Below, one piece after another: positions 57,160-64,000 of a stretch of 64,000 nucleotides of DNA. Location of the stretch: assembly GCF_014640295.1 (NCBI RefSeq), contig NZ_BMGR01000004.1, positions 310,001 through 374,000 of the forward strand, given 5' to 3'. The stretch's first letter is position 1, and each line of letters starts with the position of its first letter. Below the pieces are notes generated by a model, which was not told the DNA's origin, did not search any database, and was given only the letters and a program-made list of their open reading frames with translations. Origin of the DNA: Paenibacillus abyssi. Its GTDB lineage: Bacteria > Bacillota > Bacilli > Paenibacillales > Paenibacillaceae. The position numbers and the translations under genes are program-made.

Positions 57160-57242
57160 TTTTCTTCCTCCCTGTGATTTTTATAGTTACCTATTAACCA
57201 CCCAAGAGTATTCTTGTTTAATTAATAGAATACTACCATTTA

Positions 57243-58127
57243 TCAACCTTTAACAGCACCTAAGGTTGCACCTTTTACAAAATACTTTTGTAAAAATGGA
57301 TACACACATATAATAGGTATTACCGAAATAACCATTGCCGTAATTTGCAGTGAATAAGGCGTAGCTTGTGCTGCTTGGGCTGCAAGCTCCGCACCTTGAC
57401 CTTGAAGATCGACTGGAATATTAGCCTTGTTGATGACTTCCATCATCCGATATGTTAGCGTTCTCAAACTTTCGTTTTGGACAAAATAAGCTGAATCTAG
57501 CCAAGCATTCCATTGTCCAACTCCTGTAAAAAGTGCCATTGTAGCTAATAAAGGCTTTGAAATCGGCAGGACGACTGAGAAAAAGATTTTCAGATCACTT
57601 GCTCCATCAATTTTTGCTGACTCTTCCAATTCAGCGGGTATCTCACGGAAAAATGATATTGCAATAAATAGTAGAAATATATTTAACATTCCAGGAATAA
57701 CATATACCCAAAATGAATTTAATAGGTGTAATCCTCTTAACACAACGTAAAGTGGGATAATCCCTCCGGAGACATACATACCGACTATAAATAATGCAAA
57801 ATACGTTTTCTTAAACATTAGATGTTTTTTCGCTAATCCATATGCGACAAGGCATGTGCAGCATACACCTAAAACAACACCAACTACTGTTCTAAGAACA
57901 CTTACGAAAAATGCTAATATCCATTTTGGATCCCCTATGAGAGTGGTATAATTAATGGTGGTAAATTCACGCGGCCAAAAATAAATACCACCTAATGTTG
58001 CGTCTACCCCATCATTAAACGAGATAATAATCAAATAATAAAAGGGATATAGAGTAACTAAAAATACAATTGCTAATAAGAAATAATTGACTCCGTCTAC
58101 TATATTGTCTTCTAATGTTCGTTTCAT
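57243..58127 (-). CDS. Oligosaccharide ABC transporter permease, LplC/YtcP type
   Basis: 294 residues with six membrane segments. N-terminal LLAIVFLVTLYPFYYLIIIS, EAA loop ELEESAKIDGASDLKIFFSV, C-terminal LQKYFVKGATLGAVKG, as in LplC proteins. Third membrane-import gene in order permease-permease-binding protein, with a 23-nt gap from the preceding permease. No ATPase is encoded here; a shared MsmX-like ATPase is expected. Confidence 0.92.
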   Translation of the reverse strand: MKRTLEDNIVDGVNYFLLAIVFLVTLYPFYYLIIISFNDGVDATLGGIYFWPREFTTINYTTLIGDPKWILAFFVSVLRTVVGVVLGVCCTCLVAYGLAKKHLMFKKTYFALFIVGMYVSGGIIPLYVVLRGLHLLNSFWVYVIPGMLNIFLLFIAISFFREIPAELEESAKIDGASDLKIFFSVVLPISKPLLATMALFTGVGQWNAWLDSAYFVQNESLRTLTYRMMEVINKANIPVDLQGQGAELAAQAAQATPYSLQITAMVISVIPIICVYPFLQKYFVKGATLGAVKG

Positions 58128-58150
58128 TGAGAAAGCTCCTTTCAGACTTA

Positions 58151-59152
58151 TTAGAACAATCCAGTTTTAGTTACTTTCTTAGAAAGCCAATTCGCTCCGA
58201 AAATTAAGGTAACCGAGATAATGGATTGAATTAAATCAATCGCAGTCGCATAAGAATAACGACCTTGAGCAAGCCCCATCTTAAATGCGTACGTTTGCAA
58301 GATTTCGGATTTATCAGAGTTAACTGAATTACCTAATAGAAAAGACTGTTCAAAGTTTGATCCAACTAAACCTCCGCCTAATAGATTTCCAATCGCTAAA
58401 ATTAAGACAACCACAATCGTACCTTTTATGGATGGTAACGTAATATGCCAAATTCGTTGTATTCGTCCAGCACCATCGATTTGTGCGGCTTCATATAATG
58501 CAGGATTAATTCCGCTTAAAGCAGCTAGAAATATGATTGTCCACCAACCAGCTTCCTTCCACATGGCAGTTGTTACCGCTAATCCCCAGAAGTGATCAGG
58601 GTTTGATAAAAACGCAATCGGTTTGTCGGCTAAGCCTAAGCTTATTAGTAGATTGTTAATGACCCCTTGCTCTGTTGATAAGAAAACAGAGGCAAGTCCT
58701 GCTACAACAACCCATGATATAAAGTGTGGAAAGTAACTTGTCGTTTGAACAATTCTTTTGACCGCACTAATTCGCACTTCATTTAACATGATTGCAAGTA
58801 TGATAGGAACAGGAAATGCAAAAAATAACTTCAAAAAACTAATGGCTAACGTATTTGTAACAATTTGCTCAAATTGATAAGCATTGAAAAATTGCTTAAA
58901 GTATTTTAACCCGGCCCATTCACTAGTGAGGATCCCTGCAATTCCATCTGTAATGGAATATTCTTTAAATGCCATTAAAATCCCAAACATGGGTAAGTAT
59001 TGAAAAAAGAATAAAACGATTAGTCCAAAAAAAACAAAGGACTGTAGATATATTTGTTTTTTAAAACGCTTCCAAAATTGTTGCTTATGAATATCTATCG
59101 ATATATGAGAATTATCCTCAACTTTTTTGAGCTTCATTTGTACCTCCTCCAT
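58151..59152 (-). CDS. Oligosaccharide ABC transporter permease, LplB/YteP type
   Basis: About 333 residues: cytoplasmic N-terminus, first membrane segment SFVFFGLIVLFFFQYLPMFG, LplB-type loop FKEYSITDGIAG, EAA loop LYEAAQIDGAGRIQRIWHIT. Several closely spaced ATGs each have a ribosome site: 59152 after GGGGGAG and 59137 after GGAGG; 59170 is less likely. First gene of the six-gene transporter/two-component/GH95 operon. Confidence 0.9.
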   Translation of the reverse strand: MEEVQMKLKKVEDNSHISIDIHKQQFWKRFKKQIYLQSFVFFGLIVLFFFQYLPMFGILMAFKEYSITDGIAGILTSEWAGLKYFKQFFNAYQFEQIVTNTLAISFLKLFFAFPVPIILAIMLNEVRISAVKRIVQTTSYFPHFISWVVVAGLASVFLSTEQGVINNLLISLGLADKPIAFLSNPDHFWGLAVTTAMWKEAGWWTIIFLAALSGINPALYEAAQIDGAGRIQRIWHITLPSIKGTIVVVLILAIGNLLGGGLVGSNFEQSFLLGNSVNSDKSEILQTYAFKMGLAQGRYSYATAIDLIQSIISVTLIFGANWLSKKVTKTGLF

Positions 59153-59366
59153 TTGTAGCTCCCCCTTCATTTAGTAAATCCGTATTTATTATCTAATTTG
59201 ATTATAAGATTTCTAATTGTTTGAAGATATTGATTATAATTAAGATAAAAGTGTTCTTTTTTAATGTCTTCAAAAACCCTTACAGTTTCTTGTAAATAGG
59301 GTGTGTTAATCTCATGTGTTGATATTAAAAATTAGCATTAAAATTCAACAGTTTACTATATTTTCA

Positions 59367-59400
59367 GAGGGTGTCCCAAATGTTTCTATTGGACACCCTC
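59367..59400 (-). terminator. Hairpin after the RuBisCO-like gene
   Basis: GAGGGTGTCC (59367-59376) / GGACACCCTC (59391-59400), perfect 10-bp stem with a 14-nt loop, 38 nt after the RuBisCO-like stop. The following bases (TGAAAATATAG) are not a T-run, so termination efficiency is uncertain. It separates the RuBisCO-like/GH42 unit from the transporter operon; the remaining 200 nt to the permease gene are A+T rich and presumably hold its promoter. Confidence 0.6.
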
Positions 59401-59437
59401 CAGTCACGACACAGCGTTCGAACAACAATATTCTTCC

Positions 59438-60700
59438 CTATTTTTTTGATGAAAACAGCTCTGCAGCTTTTCTTAACTGATGATGTTCTTTCGCATATTG
59501 TTCAAAGCTAATGCCATTAACAGCAGCCTCCCATGCTAATTTCATACTTTCAAATCCTGCAGCAGGTCCATCTGGATGGGCCATGATCCCTCCACCTGCT
59601 AAATGCATCATGTCTACTGACTTTGTGCTTTCATATGTTGCGCATGCTGTTCCTGCCCATTGTCCATTCGAAACGACAGGCATCGTTTCATATCCATCTA
59701 ATAATAGCTCCGTACAAGCATGGATCGCTTTTACAACGGATTCATTGCTTTCATAGAATTTTCCATTTAAACCATTTACATGGATATGGTCAACTCCAGC
59801 TAAACGGCATAATTTTTGGTATGCTGTAAATTCCATTCCAAGAGAAGGACATCTAGTAAGCATCCCCCATTGGTTTCTATGACCGTGAATAGGTACTTCA
59901 CTAAACGTATTTAAATAAGCCACTCCCGTTATTCCAATACTATTTATACTTGCCATAACACAATTTCCACCTGCTTTAACGACAAGATCATGATTTCGGC
60001 GCAGCTCATTAATATCACCTGTAATATTAAATGCATACATTAATTTTTTACCGGTTTTATCAGCTGCTCGCTCGACAGACTCCATCACAGCCTTAACCTT
60101 TTTTTCCAATGGTGCGTATGGTGGATTTGCATTTAATTCATCATCCTTGATAAAATCCAAACCAGCTAATGCTAGATTCATAACAGTCTTTTGTAGTTCT
60201 TCCATTGAAAGTCCAACACTTGGCTTAATAATTGTTCCAATAATTGGTCGACCTTCTACACCTGTTAATTGTCTCGTTCCTTTAATACCGAATTTCGGAC
60301 CTTGATAGACATCCTTAAAAGATTCAGGAATCTCCACATCCATTAACCTTAATCCTGAGAGCTCTTGCAGCTCGTATAAATTACCTGCTACAGCTGTTAA
60401 TAAATTGGGGATCGAAGGTCCGAAGTTATGTAAAGGGAATGAAACTTTAACTTCCCCTCTATAAAATACCCCATTATGATTGGATGGTAGTTTCACACCC
60501 GGTAAACTAGGTGATTGAACCTGCTCTAATTCTTTTACACTGACTACTTTTACCCCATGGAGTTCCTTTAAAGCATCCGTTTCACCAGGAACAGCAGTAA
60601 ACGTACCGGTAGACTGTTCACCAGCAATTTTTTCTGCTGCATATTCTAATGAATAAGGTGTTTCCACTAGATAGGTTGCACCTACTCTTTCTTGTGTCAT
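59438..60700 (-). CDS. RuBisCO-like protein; candidate 3-oxo-isoapionate-4-phosphate decarboxylase or transcarboxylase/hydrolase
   Basis: 420 residues, about 50 shorter than form I RuBisCO. Aligned by motif: Glu28 (E60 of spinach), Asn107 (N123), Lys159 (K175) in GTIIKPSVGLS, carbamylatable Lys185 with Asp187 and Glu188 in AGLDFIKDDELNANPP, His274-Arg275 in PIHGHRNQWGM, His307 in VDHIHVNG, Lys314 (loop-6 K334) in NGKFYES, Ser344 (S379) and a GGG phosphate loop near 369. K177 of RuBisCO is Ser161 and G380 is Asn345, so this is not a CO2-fixing enzyme. RuBisCO-like proteins paired with DUF1537 kinases act in D-apionate catabolism (OiaX, OiaT). ATGA overlap with the GH42 gene upstream indicates coupled translation. 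Confidence 0.9.
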   Translation of the reverse strand: MTQERVGATYLVETPYSLEYAAEKIAGEQSTGTFTAVPGETDALKELHGVKVVSVKELEQVQSPSLPGVKLPSNHNGVFYRGEVKVSFPLHNFGPSIPNLLTAVAGNLYELQELSGLRLMDVEIPESFKDVYQGPKFGIKGTRQLTGVEGRPIIGTIIKPSVGLSMEELQKTVMNLALAGLDFIKDDELNANPPYAPLEKKVKAVMESVERAADKTGKKLMYAFNITGDINELRRNHDLVVKAGGNCVMASINSIGITGVAYLNTFSEVPIHGHRNQWGMLTRCPSLGMEFTAYQKLCRLAGVDHIHVNGLNGKFYESNESVVKAIHACTELLLDGYETMPVVSNGQWAGTACATYESTKSVDMMHLAGGGIMAHPDGPAAGFESMKLAWEAAVNGISFEQYAKEHHQLRKAAELFSSKK

Positions 60701-62757
60701 TTTGCTTCCTCCATGTGAATTTCTTCTATGATAAAAACTCCATTTGGTGGGATAGCCGTTTCCTTTTCAAGGATCGATTTACTTAATAAATCCTTGTATT
60801 TTTTCTTTTTAAAATTAATATTCTTTGAATCTTCCGAATGATTCAGAAGGAATATAAATGAACGTCCTGCTTTTTCTCTCATTGTTACTTCGACTCCTGA
60901 TGGAACCTCCAAAATAGGTTGGATACCTTTTGAATCACAAATAAATTTTGATAATTCTTTTAAAAATGTTGGTTCAGGACTAGATGCAATATACCATGCT
61001 TCCCCTTTTCCAAATTTATTTCGAGTGATAACAGGCATACCTTTATAAAAATCATCCCCATATTCTGCTAAAACCTCCGCACCTTCTGGTTGGAGTAAAT
61101 CACAAAGAATATCACACACATACTCTTTCTTGAACCCAGGTAGCTTTGTATTTGGCATAATACGATTTTTTTTCCCTGGAAATAAAGCGTCAATCTCCTC
61201 TACCCAAACGCCTAATAATTCTCTTAGTTCACCAGGATATCCGCCTAAAGTAACTAAATCATTTTCATTGACAATTCCGCTAAAAAAAGTTGTCAAGAAC
61301 GTTCCACCATTTGCAACAAACGTTTCTATTTTTCTAGCAAGCCCTGTTTTAACCATATATAAGACCGGTGCTACAACAAGATCATACTTACTAAAATCAG
61401 AATCTGTATTAATAATGTCTACCGGAATATTATTGTCAAAGAAGGCATTGTAATAGTTTTGCACCTGTTCCGGATAATCTAATAAATCGCTTGGTCCACT
61501 AGAGAAATCAATTCCCCACCAATTTTCCCAATCAAAAACGATGGCAACCTTTCCATGTATACGAGAATCAAGTAATTGGTCACCGAGTAATTGTAACTCT
61601 TTCCCTAACTCTGCTACTTCATTAAATACTCTTGTATGTTCATGTCCTGCATGTTCAATTACAGCCCCATGATATTTTTCACAAGCACCAATAGACCTTC
61701 TTAACTGGAAGAACATAACAGTATCTGCACCACGTGCAATTGCTTGGTAACTCCATAAACGCATAACCCCTGGACGTTTTAAGGAATTATAAGGCTGCCA
61801 GTTTTGTTGGCTCGGTGTTTGTTCCATAATCATAAATGGATCGCCGTCTTTAAAACCCCGCATCATATCTAAACGAAATGCGGTCGTACTTACTGGTGTA
61901 TCGTAGGAGGGATAATTATCCCATGCTACGATATCTACCTTTTTGCTCCATTTAAAATAATCCAACGGTTTATAGTTTGCATGTCCATGATAGTTCGTCG
62001 TGATTGGTAAATTAGGATTAATATTACGAAGTATTTCGTATTCATCTAAATATCTATCTAATACACTATCAGAGTTAAACCTGTGATAATCTAATGTAAT
62101 TCCTTGAAAAGCTGTTTTATCTGGATACTCTCTATCTAAGTGTTCACTTAATAGATTTGGAAGGACAATTTCATCCCAATCATAAAAAGTATGACCCCAA
62201 AACCGAGTATTCCATGCCTTGTTTACCTCTTCCAGAGTTCCGTAACGCTTTTGCAGCCAAATACGAAATTCTTTTTCACATGTATCACAGTAACATTGGC
62301 AGCCCATTTCATTGTTCACATGCCAGATAATCAAGGCTGGATGATCATGATATCTTTCAGCCAGCTTTTGAACGAGTCGCTTCGAAAATTTTTTATAGGT
62401 TGGGCTGTTTGGGCAGCTGTTATGTCTAAAACCAAATTTTCTTTTTCTTCCTTCAAAATCAACGGATAATACATCCGGGTATTTCTTTGCCATCCAAGCA
62501 GGGTGATTTGCCGTACCAGTCGCTAGACAAACAAAAATACCGTTTTGATAAAGATTATCGATCACTTCATCTAACCAACCAAAATTATACGTGTCTTCAT
62601 ATGGTTGATTAAGAGCCCACGTAAATACATTCACAGTCGCAATATTTATTCCTGCTAATTTGAATAGCCTTACATCTTCTTCCCAAATATCCTTAGGCCA
62701 CTGTTCAGGATTATAATCACCACCGTAAAAAATTTTTGGTAATTTCTTAGATATCAT
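60697..62757 (-). CDS. GH42 beta-galactosidase/alpha-L-arabinopyranosidase-like (copy 2)
   Basis: 686 residues, paralogue of the enzyme at 43053-45125. IFYGGDYNPEQWPKDIW at the start, acid/base Glu in WHVNNEMGCQCYCDTC, nucleophile Glu in FMIMEQTPSQQNWQPYN, zinc cysteines in FRHNSCPNSPTYKKF and CYCDTC. No signal peptide. It differs from copy 1 at substrate-side positions (for example MEQTPSQ versus MESCPTQ). Its stop overlaps the RuBisCO-like start by 4 nt, tying glycan trimming directly to the branched-sugar-acid pathway. Confidence 0.94.
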   Translation of the reverse strand: MISKKLPKIFYGGDYNPEQWPKDIWEEDVRLFKLAGINIATVNVFTWALNQPYEDTYNFGWLDEVIDNLYQNGIFVCLATGTANHPAWMAKKYPDVLSVDFEGRKRKFGFRHNSCPNSPTYKKFSKRLVQKLAERYHDHPALIIWHVNNEMGCQCYCDTCEKEFRIWLQKRYGTLEEVNKAWNTRFWGHTFYDWDEIVLPNLLSEHLDREYPDKTAFQGITLDYHRFNSDSVLDRYLDEYEILRNINPNLPITTNYHGHANYKPLDYFKWSKKVDIVAWDNYPSYDTPVSTTAFRLDMMRGFKDGDPFMIMEQTPSQQNWQPYNSLKRPGVMRLWSYQAIARGADTVMFFQLRRSIGACEKYHGAVIEHAGHEHTRVFNEVAELGKELQLLGDQLLDSRIHGKVAIVFDWENWWGIDFSSGPSDLLDYPEQVQNYYNAFFDNNIPVDIINTDSDFSKYDLVVAPVLYMVKTGLARKIETFVANGGTFLTTFFSGIVNENDLVTLGGYPGELRELLGVWVEEIDALFPGKKNRIMPNTKLPGFKKEYVCDILCDLLQPEGAEVLAEYGDDFYKGMPVITRNKFGKGEAWYIASSPEPTFLKELSKFICDSKGIQPILEVPSGVEVTMREKAGRSFIFLLNHSEDSKNINFKKKKYKDLLSKSILEKETAIPPNGVFIIEEIHMEEAK

Positions 62758-62786
62758 AGGTTAACTCCTCCATCACAATCATTCTC

Positions 62787-64000
62787 TTAAGATTGATAAA
62801 TACGTACTGGGCCGTATAAGCCACCAGCTGCAGCATCTTCAGTCCAACCGGTCTGATCTTTATCACTATTCCAGTACAGGTTCTCGCCACCAATGACATT
62901 ACTTGGCCGGCCGACTTGATAATGTGTTCCTAAAGTATTGGTTACTCTGATTCTTAATCGGTGGCTTCCTGAATTTAGATTCTCACCTAAGTCAAAAAGA
63001 TATGGACGCCATACACGTATACCAACAGGACGATTATCTACCCACACCTCTGCTGTACCTCTTATATGACCGAAATCTAGTATTGCTTTAGAATGATCAT
63101 GAACCGTAAACATCGTTTCATATTCGACTGCACCACTAAAATGTGATAAGGATAGCGCTGTTCTCCAGTCACCTAATTTACCCTTGGCATGAGCCGTTTC
63201 GAAGCGAATCGGTGCTAAAAGAACATCTGCTTCTGTATTAGGTCCATCTGGTTCAATTCGAACTGAAGCAACTGAACCTGCTCGCTGGACAGGGAACTTA
63301 ACAATGCCATCTTGTACAGCAACTTCTTCCCCACCAATCCATACACGGGCCGAACCGGAACAAACTATTTTTAATGTCTTTGCCCCGATTGGCATTGGTA
63401 CCCGTATCCATACAGGATTTCCTACTGCATTTGGATTGAGATGAAATGGAAGTGGTTTCGGATCAGGAACAGAATTAGGCATTAGCCATCCTACATTCGG
63501 TAAAGGATGAGGTCGATCAGATAACCATAAGGACTCTGTTTCTGCAAATTGCAATACCGCCTCATGTAGAATAGCTGCTTTTTCATTTTGTTCATTTACC
63601 CAATCTTCTCCTGTACAGAAGATATGTGTTTCACCGTTAAAGTACTCAACCACCCCATCGGCTAATACTTCGCCACCGCCCTCAGGCAATTCAAATTTAA
63701 TTTCGTTCTTCCCTTGTTTCCAAAGAGACGTAACATCCACTTCCTCCTGTCCTTGTCTTATATATGGATTAAAGTCACCGTGCTCTGTCACTTTTTCACC
63801 ATTCACATGAAGAGAAACACGCCCCCTTGCAGCAAATACCATTCTGACACTTTTAATAGGAATGTTCTGATCATGATTGATATAGTTAACTAACGATGAT
63901 TTCGCATTTGGTTTGTTAGTAAAAATCCACTTTGGTAACGCAGGCTTCGCTTGTTTATTTATCTCAATTCCAACACGAATAAGCTCGGTTACAACAGCTT
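62787..64000 (-). CDS. C-terminal part of a large glycosidase-like protein (GH106- or GH2-like), 5' end beyond window
   Basis: Frame is open from the right edge; about 403 codons visible, and an internal ATG at 63842 is not the real start. The region has beta-sandwich, jelly-roll features: an early GRVSLHVNGEKVTEHGDFNP, then GSARVWIGGEEVAVQDGIVK, and a galactose-binding-like end GTAEVWVDNRPVGIRVWRPY, LRIRVTNTLGTHYQVGRP and GLYGPVRIYQS. The last pattern resembles the C-terminus of GH106 rhamnosidases (AEVWVNG, VTN, GLLGPV). No catalytic residues are visible in the part seen. Precedes GH42 copy 2 by 29 nt and so heads or continues that operon. Rhamnosidase activity is a guess from the C-terminal pattern. 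Confidence 0.6.
   Translation of the reverse strand, partial: AVVTELIRVGIEINKQAKPALPKWIFTNKPNAKSSLVNYINHDQNIPIKSVRMVFAARGRVSLHVNGEKVTEHGDFNPYIRQGQEEVDVTSLWKQGKNEIKFELPEGGGEVLADGVVEYFNGETHIFCTGEDWVNEQNEKAAILHEAVLQFAETESLWLSDRPHPLPNVGWLMPNSVPDPKPLPFHLNPNAVGNPVWIRVPMPIGAKTLKIVCSGSARVWIGGEEVAVQDGIVKFPVQRAGSVASVRIEPDGPNTEADVLLAPIRFETAHAKGKLGDWRTALSLSHFSGAVEYETMFTVHDHSKAILDFGHIRGTAEVWVDNRPVGIRVWRPYLFDLGENLNSGSHRLRIRVTNTLGTHYQVGRPSNVIGGENLYWNSDKDQTGWTEDAAAGGLYGPVRIYQS

Noticed and set aside
59438-60700. A genuine CO2-fixing RuBisCO and Calvin-cycle genes
   Set aside because: The chain is about 420 residues, K177 is Ser161 and G380 is Asn345. No phosphoribulokinase or small subunit is present, and the context is glycan catabolism.

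Overview
The window looks like chromosomal DNA of a Paenibacillus-type Firmicute. The evidence is strong AGGAGG ribosome sites, low-to-mid GC, YesM/YesN-type two-component systems beside sugar ABC transporters, cre-like sites and many plant-cell-wall carbohydrate genes. Nearly every gene is on the minus strand; only two AraC-type regulators are on the plus strand. I see no rRNA, tRNA, CRISPR array or transposase.

Layout in minus-strand transcription order inside each block. (1) 1-4.7 kb: BmpA/NupNOPQ-type nucleoside ABC transporter, cut by the left edge. (2) 4.9-8.8 kb: purine catabolism block with pucR, an amidohydrolase (probable purine deaminase), a decayed xdhC and a MobA-like cofactor gene. 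(3) 9-12.8 kb: uronate isomerase uxaC plus a Gfo/Idh oxidoreductase, divergent from an AraC regulator. (4) 12.8-20.5 kb: a block laid out like the B. subtilis yes rhamnogalacturonan genes: sensor kinase, response regulator, binding protein, two permeases, GH105. (5) 20.7-29.3 kb: GH36 alpha-galactosidase, a small zinc-ribbon protein, and a LacI-controlled ABC transporter/GH32 operon with a textbook promoter overlapped by two tandem operators. (6) 29.5-31.6 kb: larB-larC, nickel-pincer cofactor synthesis. (7) 32-35.3 kb: Gfo/Idh, truncated kdgF and alpha/beta hydrolase, divergent from a second AraC regulator.

At about 35.4-35.6 kb the base composition becomes visibly more A+T rich and stays so to the right edge, suggesting a separately acquired glycan-utilisation island. 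It holds GH127; a decay zone with fragments of a response regulator and of glycolate oxidase glcD; a seven-gene operon (DUF1537 acid-sugar kinase, Asp/Glu-racemase-family protein, GH2, GH42, GH95, SGNH esterase, five-bladed-propeller glycosidase); a six-gene operon (two permeases, binding protein, kinase, regulator, second GH95); and a RuBisCO-like protein translationally coupled to a second GH42 behind a GH106/GH2-like protein cut by the right edge.

The most interesting content is this island. A RuBisCO-like protein together with a DUF1537 kinase is the signature of the 3-oxo-isoapionate branch of D-apiose catabolism. The surrounding enzyme families (GH95, GH127, GH42, GH2, possible rhamnosidase, esterase) suit an apiose-bearing pectin such as rhamnogalacturonan II. 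My inference is a Gram-positive system that imports apiosylated, fucosylated or galactosylated pectin oligosaccharides, strips them in the cytoplasm and burns the branched sugar acid through a RuBisCO-like enzyme. An Asp/Glu-racemase-family protein with only one of the two usual catalytic cysteines is built into the kinase operon and has no assigned step. Two promoter regions of the island share an inverted repeat with identical spacing plus a cre-like site.
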